Source: Aquarana catesbeiana
Taxonomy: Eukaryota > Chordata > Amphibia > Anura > Ranidae
Direction: 5' to 3'
Length of the DNA: 64,000 bases
Assembly: GCF_042186555.1 (NCBI RefSeq)
Contig: NC_133330.1
Location: forward strand, 342,499,911 to 342,563,910
This document shows, in pieces, positions 1 through 10,600 of the stretch. The position numbers were made by a program, and so were the translations under genes. The notes below the pieces were generated by a model. The model saw only the letters and a list, made by a program, of their open reading frames with translations, did not search any database and was not told where the DNA came from. Position 1 is the stretch's first letter, and the number at the start of each line of letters is the position of its first letter.

Positions 1-179
1 TCTGTGTGGGGAAAAAAAAAAAAATCCAGGCAGTTTGCCAAGTTTTTAAACAAGGTGTAAATGCAGGAAGTTTAACCACTTAAAGTCTAAATCTTCTTCT
101 GAAACTTGTTTATTAAGTTAAAAAAAAATTTTTTGCTAGAAAATTACTTGAAACCCCCAAACATTATATATATATATAT
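1..179. repeat. Fragment of piggyBac-type TTAA repeat at window edge
   Basis: A TTTAACCACTTAAAG terminus near base 73 and the stretch around 128-170 (AAATTACTTGAAACCCCCAAA, with small differences) match the repeat family seen complete at 44669-50212 and inverted at 52497-56714. The fragment runs into the assembly gap, so its length is unknown. No coding content is visible. Confidence 0.55.
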
Positions 180-679
180 NNNNNNNNNNNNNNNNNNNNN
201 NNNNNNNNNNNNNNNNNNNNNNNNNNNNNNNNNNNNNNNNNNNNNNNNNNNNNNNNNNNNNNNNNNNNNNNNNNNNNNNNNNNNNNNNNNNNNNNNNNNN
301 NNNNNNNNNNNNNNNNNNNNNNNNNNNNNNNNNNNNNNNNNNNNNNNNNNNNNNNNNNNNNNNNNNNNNNNNNNNNNNNNNNNNNNNNNNNNNNNNNNNN
401 NNNNNNNNNNNNNNNNNNNNNNNNNNNNNNNNNNNNNNNNNNNNNNNNNNNNNNNNNNNNNNNNNNNNNNNNNNNNNNNNNNNNNNNNNNNNNNNNNNNN
501 NNNNNNNNNNNNNNNNNNNNNNNNNNNNNNNNNNNNNNNNNNNNNNNNNNNNNNNNNNNNNNNNNNNNNNNNNNNNNNNNNNNNNNNNNNNNNNNNNNNN
601 NNNNNNNNNNNNNNNNNNNNNNNNNNNNNNNNNNNNNNNNNNNNNNNNNNNNNNNNNNNNNNNNNNNNNNNNNNNNNNN
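180..679. other. Assembly gap (500 N)
   Basis: Exactly 500 N, a conventional placeholder length rather than a measured gap. It lies at the left edge of the 26-bp minisatellite, which is probably why assembly failed here. Upstream pomgnt1 exons are not in this window. Confidence 0.99.
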
Positions 680-1625
680 CATCCTCCTCTCTGCACCTCT
701 CCCATCATCCTCCTCTCTGCACCTTCCCATCATCCTCCTCTCTGCGCCTCTCCCATCATCCTCCTCTCTGCACCTTCCCATCATCCTCCTCTCTGCACCT
801 CTCCCATCATCCTCCTCTCTGCACCTCTCCCATCATCCTTCTCTCTGCACCTCTCCCATCATCCTCCTCTCTGCACCTCTCCCATCTTCCTCCTCTCTGC
901 ACCTCTCCCATCATCCTCCTCTCTGCACCTCTCTCCCGTCATCCTTCTCTCTGCACCTCTCCCATCATCCTCCTCTCTGCACCTCTCCCATCATCCTCCT
1001 CTCTGCACCTTCCCATCATCCTCCTCTCTGCGCCTCTCCCATCATCCTCCTCTCTGCGCCTCTCCCGTCATCCTCCTCTCTGCACCTTCCCATCATCCTT
1101 CTCTCTGCACCTCTCCCATCATCCTCCTCTCTGCACCTCTCTGATCATCCTTCTCTCTGCACCTTCCCATCATTCTCCTCTCTGCACCTCTCCCATCATC
1201 CTCCTCTCTGCACCTCTCCCATCATCCTCCTCTCTGCACCTCTCCCATCTTCCTCCTCTCTGCACCTCTCCCATCATCCTCCTCTCTGCACCTCTCCCGT
1301 CATCCTCCTCTCTGCACCTCTCCCGTCATCCTCCTCTCTGCACCTCTCCCGTCATCCTCCTCTCTGCACCTCTCCCGTCATCCTTCTCTCTGCACCTCTC
1401 CCGTCATCCTTCTCTCTGCACCTCTCCCGTCATCCTTCTCTCTGCACCTCTCCCGTCATCCTTCTCTCTGCACCTCTCCCGTCATCCTTCTCTCTGCACC
1501 TCTCCCGTCATCCTTCTCTCTGCACCTTCCCATCATCCTCCTCTCTGCACCTCTCCCGTCATCCTCCTCTCTGCACCTCTCCCCTCATCCTCCTCTCTGC
1601 ACCTCTCCCCTCATCCTCCTGTCTG
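680..1625. repeat. 26-bp pyrimidine-rich minisatellite in pomgnt1 intron
   Basis: About 36 units of a 26-bp monomer (consensus TGCACCTCTCCCATCATCC plus CTCTCTC-like sequence), with 25-bp variants that lose one C. The coding strand is almost purely pyrimidine and the consensus contains no AG. The array runs from the N gap to about 32 bp before the splice acceptor of the first visible exon. Its long open frame is an artefact of the repeat. Confidence 0.95.
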
Positions 1626-1657
1626 TACAGCTGACATCGTTCATTCTTCTTTCCCAG

Positions 1658-1699
1658 CACTACAAAGCCAGCCTGACCGCCTCCTTCAACCTCCATCCG
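1658..1699 (+). CDS. pomgnt1: pomgnt1 exon encoding HYKASLTASFNLHP
   Basis: This 42-bp exon (14 codons, phase 0 at both ends) lies between a TTCCCAG acceptor and a GTGAGA donor. It matches the conserved POMGNT1 segment immediately before the acidic metal-binding motif. It is the first exon visible in the window. Confidence 0.93.
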
Positions 1700-4600
1700 G
1701 TGAGAATTAATTTTTTGCAGTTATTCTAGTGAAGAAATGGCGGGTTGGATGGCGGGTGGGAGAAGGGCGGGTGGGTAGTGGAAGGCGGGTGGGAGAAGGG
1801 CAGGTGGGTAGTGGAAGGCGGTGTATAACTGATGGGAGGGGAAGGAGATGAGAGTAGGGCAGAATGGTGGGCGGAAGGGCGGGTGGGAGAAGGGCGGAAT
1901 GGTGGGTGTGAGGTGGGCGGAAGGGCAGGTGGGCGGAAGGCGGTGTATAACTGATGGGAGGGGAAGGAGATGAGAGTAGGGCAGAATGGGGGGCGGAAGG
2001 GCGGGTGGGAGAAGGGCGGAATGGTGGGTGTGAGGTGGGCGGAAGGGCAGGTGGGCGGAAGGGCGGGTGGGAGAAGGGCGGAATGGTGGGTGTGAGGTGG
2101 GCGGAAGGGCAGGTGGGCGGAAGGCGGTGTATAACTGGTGGGAGGGGAAGGAGATGGGAGTAGGGCAGAATGGGGGGTGTAGGGGCGTTTGGGAGGAAGG
2201 TGGGATGGCAGGTGAACCAATTTTAAAAGGATAAATCTTTACAGAGGAGCCTCTCGCTATAATAATTTGGGGTCTGCGGGTCTCAGACTGACAGAAGTGG
2301 GTCGTATTGTCCTCGTGATCTGTTCCTGTACCTGGTGGGCCTTTCCTGTGAATTAATTGATTTCTGCAGTTTGTGTGACAGATTGGGTCCAGTCCTTTCC
2401 TGACCCCCCCCCCCCCATGTTAATTAGTGAGATTACAGAATACACAGATATGAGATCCTATCAGTAGGGTGAAGTTCGGGGTACTTGTCAGTGCTGTATG
2501 TGATATCCAGCCCCCCCTCCCCCCACCCCCGGAGGGAGATCTGAGAATATTCTATGACCGCTCTCTGATTTCTTATTCCACATTTAGGACGCCAAGTTTG
2601 TCATCGTTCTGGAGGAAGATCTGGACATCTCGGTGGATTTCTTCAGGTAGGTGACATTTCTCTGTAGAATTTATAGGTCGCTCAATACACAGCCCTAGAA
2701 CAGATGGCTGATTCAGGCTGAAAGATGGAGGACGGCATGGGAGAACTGGGAGCGATGGAAGCTTTCTGAGGTTTACAGACATCTTTTCCTTCCTTTCATC
2801 ATATACTGTATGTTGGTGATTTTATGGTAGATCTTTTGTTGATTGTAAGTGTGACACCCATGTCTGGTCTAATGTCAACCTCTCGATCTAGGCCCCGGGA
2901 TCTGATCACTTCTCCATCCAGCCCCTGGGTCCTTTGGTCCTCAGAGCCTTGTTAATGGCTAACCCCCTTCATCTAGCCCTCTAGGTGTCAACTTCTCCCA
3001 TTCCAGCTCCCTGGGGGCTAACTTCATCCCCTTCTATCCTTCCCACGAGGGCTAAACCCCTCCCCTTCCAGCTCCCTAGAGGCTAAACCCAAATGTCTAC
3101 TAGATAGTGGGTTTGGTCAGCAGAGAAACGCATGGGTGGTCCACAGTGTAGGACCTCCCATCGTCAGCCTGATTTCAGTGTGGCACAGATTGTGAAAAGA
3201 TAATAAATATATACTGAACTCTGCATGCCGGATATTTTATGTATATATTGAAGTACTAGAAGGTGTTCTACCTTATTTATGTGTATGTTCATGTCTTGTG
3301 TCTGCAGTTTTCTGAGTCAGACCATCCATCTCCTGGAGGAGGATGAGAGCTTGTACTGCATCTCTGCATGGAATGATCAGGTAGATGTCCCCGTAATATA
3401 TCCCCTGTCTTGTGTCCCCATTCCTATGCCCCTCTCCATTTTTTTCCCCCATTTCAATATCTTCCATCCTTTGTCCCCATCCCTATGCCCCCCATCCTAT
3501 ACCCCCATTCTGTGTCCTCATCCCTATGTCCCCCATCCTCTGTCCCCATCCCTGAGTCCCTCATCTTTTGTCCCCCATCCTAATGTCCTCCATCCTATGC
3601 CCCCATTCTTTGTCCCCATCCCTATGTCCCCGTCCCTGTGTCCCTTATGCTTATGTCCCCCATCCTTTGTCCCCATCATTATGTCCCTCATCCTTTGTCC
3701 CCTATCCTGTGTCCCCAATCCTGTGCAAACCATCCCTGCATCCCCATCCCTATGTCCCCCATCCCTATGTCCCCCATCCCTATGTCCCCATCCTTATGTC
3801 CCCCATCCTTATGTCCCCCATCCTTATTTCCCTTATCCTGTGTCCCCATCCCCATGTCCCCTATCCTGTTTCCCCTCATCCCTATGTCCCCTATCCTTTA
3901 TCCCCTTCCTTTGTTCCCATCCTTATGTGCACCCCCTATCCTATGTCCCCTATCCTGTTTCCCCATCCCTGTGTCCCCATCCCTATGTCTCTGATCTTGT
4001 GTCCCCTTCTTTATGTCCCATGTCATTTGTCCCCATCCCTGTGTCCCCTGTCATTTGCCCCCATTACTGTGTCCCCATCCCTATGTCTCTCATCTTGTGT
4101 CCCTATCTTTATGTCCTCTGTCCTGTGTCCCCATCCCTATATGCCTTGTCCCCATCCCTATGTCTCTGATCTTGTGTCCCCATCCCTGTGTCCCCCTTCC
4201 TATGTCCCCATCCTCAGAGGTCCTCTGAGCCATACTCAATCATCGGAGGTTTATTGGAAGTGAAGGAACAGATACATTGATAACCTCAGCTATTGTCTGG
4301 ACATGAGTCACACAATCAGATGCTTATCAATGACGATTATCATGTGATATTTCCAATAACCCTCCTCTGATTGGCTCTGAGGACTCTCTTGTCTCTTGTC
4401 AGTTCTGTGTCATTCATCCTCCTGTCCCCTCTGCAGGGCTATGAGCACACGGCGGAGGATCCCTCGCTCCTCTACAGGGTGGAGACCATGCCCGGCCTGG
4501 GGTGGGTTCTTCGCAGGACTCTTTACAAGGATGAACTGGAGCCAAAATGGCCGACTCCAGAGAAGGTAGGTGGCTGACCGTCACCATCACGCTGCCGGTA

Positions 4601-7600
4601 AGTGACCACGTTGTGCTGCGGTGACACCGTTCCCTCTCTGTGCTCCAGCTGTGGGATTGGGATATGTGGATGAGAATGCCGGAACAGAGGAAGGGGCGGG
4701 AGTGCCTGATCCCGGACGTGTCCCGGTCCTATCACTTCGGCATCGTGGGGCTCAACATGAACGGATATTTCCATGTAAGATATTTTATTCATTTACTATA
4801 TAAAGCAGTTCTGATTGTGATATATGAGGCTGACGGGGGGGCCGTGCTATGTGTGTGTATCTCTACACCCATCAGACATAACACTGTGACCACCCACCTT
4901 ATATTTAGTGGCTCCCTCTTTTGCCGTCCTGACCTGTCCAGGCACCATGGACCCCACTGGACCTCTGAAGGCACGCTGTGGTATCTGGCACCAAACCGTC
5001 ACTAGCGGATCTTTCAAGTCCTGGGAGTTGGGGCCTCCATAGGTCTGACTTTTTTTTTTTTTCTCCAGCACGTTCCACAGATGATCGATTTGTATTGAGA
5101 TCTGGAGAATTTGGAGGCCAAGTCAACACCTCCAACTCCTAGTTGTGTTCCTCAAACCGTTCTTGAATTCATCACAGCAGGCCACCTTCCATCGCTCCAG
5201 TTCTGATGCTCACGTGCCCGTTGTAGGTGCTGTTTGGCTGTGGACACGGGTCACCATGGACACCCTGACCGGTCTGCGACTACACAGCTCCATACACAAC
5301 AACCTGCGATGACCATCAACTTCAGGGACAACATGCTCACTCCCTGCTTCCAGATGTCGTTGTAACCAGATAATCAATGTTATCACTTCACCTGTCAGTG
5401 GTCATAGTATTATGGCTGATCGGTGTATACAGAGGGGGGGATAGATACATTGTATATAGTCAGTGGTCATAATGTTCTGGCTGATTGGTGTGTAGTCACA
5501 CATGTCTATCTGTTGGTGATCCCAGCAATGCAGAACCCTCATCACATCTTTATATTCTGCAGGAAGCTTACTTCAAAAAACACAAATTCAACACGGTTCC
5601 CAATGTGCAGATCTCCAACGTGGAGAGGTGAGGGGGCGTCCATTGCTGGGTGGGGAATGTTCATACATTTATATACCTCCTCCAAACTGCAACCTGCCGG
5701 ATAAAGTGTATGGAACCCTTAATCCTAATAATTAGGTGTTCGGGGGTCTCTATATTATCACCTCCTGAAATATAACACTATAGGGCACCATCCGCCTCCA
5801 TGTGTGCAAAAGTAGGACTCCGCCTTTTATAATGGACTTTAAATATGCCCATCTGGTGTTATGTGACCGTACCTCAAAGTAGAGAGCTTATATACTGATT
5901 AAAAAAAAAAAAAACATTTTATTTCGTACAAAATTATAAAATCATAAATTCCTTCCTTCATTAAAAAAAAAAAAGGGGGGGGGGGGAGAGATCACCATAG
6001 GTGGTGGATCCAAGTTACAACCCTGAAAGGTTCAGGGTTGTATGAAAATGTATATAACATTGGATACATAATCGATTGGATACATAATAGTTTGGGCTAA
6101 AAGGTTTGAGCTGAACAATATATCAGTCTACGCGTTTCACAGGGTTACCGCTTCTTCAGGACTGTTTAAACAAGTTTTCATGTGTAGCTGAAATTACTAT
6201 AATCCATATAGAAAAAATACAATAAATGAATATATATAACTCTGCTCTACTTGAGTCACTGGATCTCTGCACAAGTCACTGGATAGCTGATGGACACTGT
6301 GTGTTGGATCTGTGATTGGTACCTGTACCATGTGATTAGCCGTAGCCAACCACAGATCACAAACATAAGCAAGGTGTTTATGAATGTTATCCCATTCATG
6401 ACGGCTAAAACGGTGGCTCATACAGTGATCTTCATTATAAGCAATAACAGAGTAAAAAAATATATATATCCCTGATCACCCCCCCCCCCCCCTAGAGTAG
6501 TACATTGTGTGTCACTGGTGACATTGAACTACTTTGATGAAAGGATGTAAAAAAATCAAAATTGTGAAAAAAATGTTAAAAAAAAGAAAAAAATGTTTAA
6601 AAATTGAATGAAAAATGAATTAACTACATCCCTATTGGCCTATAGTAAATTGGTGGCCAGGCGGTGGCTCCCCTATTCTGACTGGACACAATATGACGTC
6701 CTTCAGAAGGAGTCGCTCGTGTGGTTTCCCGGGGATGCGCGGCGATCGGTAGTGCGGTGTGTTTCTCTGACACACCGCATCTCCGATACGGTAAAGAGCC
6801 TATGAGGTAAGGCTCTTTATCATGTGATCAGCTGTGTCCAATCACAGCGTAACTAGGAAGTGCTTTCCTCTATTCACTGGTGACAGGACGTGAGTGGAGG
6901 AGAGACGATAAGCGTCTCTCCTGACGGGAGGGGGATCTACACTAATAAACAGTGCAGTGATTATCAGTGCATGCCCACTAGTGCCCACCATTGATGCCCA
7001 GTGACGGCCACCAGTGCCCATCATTGCTGCCTAGCAGTGCCCATCAGTGCTGCATATTAGTGTGTCCTCATCAGTGCCCATCATTGCCGCCTATCAGTGC
7101 CGGATATTGGTGCCTCCTCATCAGTGCCGCCCCTAATCAGCGCACATCAGTGAAGGAGAAAAATTACTTACCGTATTTATCGGCGTATAACACGCACTTT
7201 TTTCCCCTTAAAATCAGGGGAAAATTGTGTGTGCGTGTTATCGCCGATCCCCCGCCGATTTGTGAGCGGAGGATCGAGCCGCCGAGATACATAGCCGAGT
7301 GTACTCGGCTCCGCTACGCTCACAGTCACGCCCAGTCCCGCCCTATGATGGACATAACACAGGGACTGGGCGTGACTGTGAGCAGAGCGGAGCCGAGTAC
7401 ACTAGGGACTGCGAGAGGACCTGAGAGCCGCCGAGGGGCCCCGAGAGCCGCCGAGATACACAGGACATCTGTATCTCGGCTGCACCATTTTTAAACTGGA
7501 AGACTGCACTGACAAGGCCACACTGACAAGGCCGCACTGACAAGGCCGCACTGACAAGGCTGCACTGACAAGGCCACACTGACAAGGCTACAGATGGACA

Positions 7601-10600
7601 CTGATAAGGCTGCATTGATGGGCATTTAAATGTAAGTTTTTTTTCCTTAAACGTCCCTCCTAAACTTGGGGTGCGTGTTATACGCCGATAAATACAGTAT
7701 TTACAAAATTTTATAACTGAAGCAAAGAAATTTTTTTTTTTAATTTTCGGTCTTTTTTATTTGTTTAGCAAGAAATAAAAAAACCTCAGTGGTGATTTAA
7801 TACCACCAGAAGAAAGCTCAATCTGTCTCAAAAAAATTGTAAAAATTTTGTTTGGGTACAGCGTTGCATGACGGCACAATTGTCATTCAAAGTGTGAGAG
7901 CGCTGAAAGCGGAACATTGGCCTGGGCAGGAAGGGGGTGAAAGTGCCCGGTCTTAAAGGGGTTACATTTTTATTTTTTTTAATTTTTTTAATTTTTTTTT
8001 ACATCCTGCTTCAAAAACGCTCTCAAGGAATGAGATCGACCGTCAGTACATCAGGATCGATCGATTATCAGATATATACTTTATCTCATAGTTTGTAGAC
8101 GTTATAACTTTCACGCAAACCAATCAATAAACACTGAGGCCCCTTTCACACTTGTGCAACTTGTCCTGCGACTTGGGACTGCAAAGTCGCATGACAAGTC
8201 GCTCCTCCCCCCATGATTTCCAGTGAGTAAAGTTCATATCTGTGCGACTTCAGAATAGCCCCTGCACTTCTTTTGGTCTGACTTTGATGTGACTTGAGGT
8301 CCATAGGCCTCAATAATACACAGGCGTTGCTTCAAGATGCATCAAAGTCATCAAGTTTTACCAAAGACGTAGCAGAATACTTTTGGAATAAAATTTGATT
8401 TTATTGGATATGTTTTATAACAAAGTAGAAAATGTTGGGTTTTTTGTTTGTTTGTTTTTGTTTTTTTCAAAATTTTCTGTCCTTTTTTTTTTTTTTTTAT
8501 AATAAAAATATAAATCCCAGAGGTGATCAAATCAGATCAATATAGAGCGCTCCATAAAACCTCAAAATAGATCTAAAAAGAAAAACGCTTTACATTCCCG
8601 CTGATTGTTGTATTTCTTCCTCTCTTTGTGTCTTTTCTCTCCTCCGTGGAGCGCAGTCTGAGGAAGGACGCCTACGAGGTGGAAATCCACCGAATCCTCC
8701 GGTAAGTTCTGTTCGGACGCTCAGCGTTGCAGCGATCGGCTGCAGTGATTGGTTTGTTGTGAACGCAGTTGAGCGTGTTCTTCTCTTGCAGAGAGGCGGA
8801 GGTTCTGGATCACAGTAAGGACCCCTGCGAGGATTCCTTCATCCCCGACACGGAGGGGAAAACGTACGTCATGTTCATCCGCATGGAGCAGGAAGCCGAT
8901 TTCACCACCTGGACACAGCTGGCAAAGGTGCCCAATATTCATAACCCTCGTCCAGTATGTGAGCGTGACCTCTCCAGTATGTTACATAGTTAGGTTGAAA
9001 AAAGACACAAGTCCATTTAGTTCAGCCAATAAAAGAAAAAAAAATGTGAGTGTGACCTTTCCTGATATCAGGGACATTGTAACTGATCTGTGAATGGTGT
9101 AAATAGAGAATTGAATTCCACTTTGTATGATCAGCGATTTTTCTGTTTGAGGACTTTATATACACAGACAATAGAATTGTCTCTCTTTGCACAGTGCCTC
9201 CATGTCTGGGATCTGGACGTTCGGGGAAACCACAATGGTCTGTGGCGTCTATTCCGAAAGAAGAATCATTTCCTGGTGGTGGGAGTCCCGTTTTCTCCGT
9301 ATTCGTAAGTAAAACTCTTTCCTCTCCTCTCATGGGACATTGCCATCTCCTTCTTTCTGTCTCCTTCCTCTCATGGGACATGCCCGTCTCCTTCCTCCTA
9401 TGGGACATTGCCCATCTCCTTTTTTTCATCTCCTTCCTCCCATGGGACGTTGGCCATCTTCTTTCAGTCTCCTTCCCAGGTGACGTTGCCCATCTCCTTC
9501 CTCCTGTCTCCTTCCTCTCATGGGACGTTGCCCGTCTCCTTCCTGTCATGGGACGTTGCCCGTCTCCTTCCTGTCATGGGACGTTGCCCGTCTCCTTCCT
9601 GTCATGGGACGTTGCCCGTCTCCTTCATCTCATGGGACGTTGCCCGTCTCCTTCCTCTCATGGGACGTTGCCAGTCTCCTTCCTCTCATGGGACGTTGCC
9701 CGTCTCCTTCCTCCCATGGGACGTTGGCCATCTTCTTTCAGTCTCCTTCCCAGGTGACGTTGCCCATCTCCTTCCTCCTGTCTCCTTCCTCTCATGGGAC
9801 GTTGCCCGTCTCCTTCCTCTCATGGGACGTTGCCCGTCTCCTTCCTCTCATGGGACGTTGCCCGTCTCCTTCCTCTCATGGGACGTTGCCCGTCTCCTTC
9901 CTCTCATGGGACGTTGCCCGTCTCCTTCCTCTCATGGGACGTTGCCCGTCTCCTTCCTCCCATGGGACGTTGCCCGTCTCCTTCCTCCCATGGGACGTTG
10001 CCCGTCTCCTTCCTCCCATGGGACGTTGCCCGTCTCCTTCCTCCCATGGGACGTTGCCCGTCTCCTTCCTCCCATGGGACGTTGCCCGTCTCCTTCCTCC
10101 CATGGCACGTTGCCCGTCTCCTTCCTCCCATGGGACGTTGCCCGTCTCCTTCCTCTCATGGGACGTTGCCCGTCTCCTTCCTCTCATGGGACGTTGCCCG
10201 TCTCCTTCCTCCCATGGGACGTTGCCCGTCTCCTTCCTCCCGTCTCCTTCTTCTCATGGGACGTTGCCCGTCTCCTTCCTCCCGTCTCCTTCTTCTCATG
10301 GAACGTTGCCCATCTTCTTCCTCCCGTCTCCTTCTCATGGAACGTTGCCCATCTTCTTCCTCCCGTCCCACCTTCTGTAGAAGAGCAGAATCCCCCCCCC
10401 CCCTTTATAAAATCAGGCTTTTGTCATCGTACAATAATGATCTAGAACAGGGGGTCTCAAACTGGCGGCCCTCCATGAGGCATTGCAAGGCTGATAGTTA
10501 CAAGCATGTCTCCCACAGGCAGAGGCATGATGGGACTTGTAGTTTCGCAACAACTGGAGGGCCGCCACTTTGAGACCACTGATAATGAGTTCAAATTTTC

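Noticed and set aside
106..1710. 534-codon frame across the N gap
   Set aside because: It consists of N-derived X residues and a 26-bp tandem repeat. Only 1658-1699 is coding, as a pomgnt1 exon.
3279..4263. Proline- and serine-rich frames of up to 296 codons
   Set aside because: They are a CCCCATCCC minisatellite. Only 3308-3380 inside this region is a real exon.
9408..10445. Open frames of 259-345 codons on the + strand and several on the - strand
   Set aside because: They are created by a 28-bp minisatellite whose unit has no stop in any frame. The same peptide repeats appear in all frames and the region is intronic in pomgnt1.
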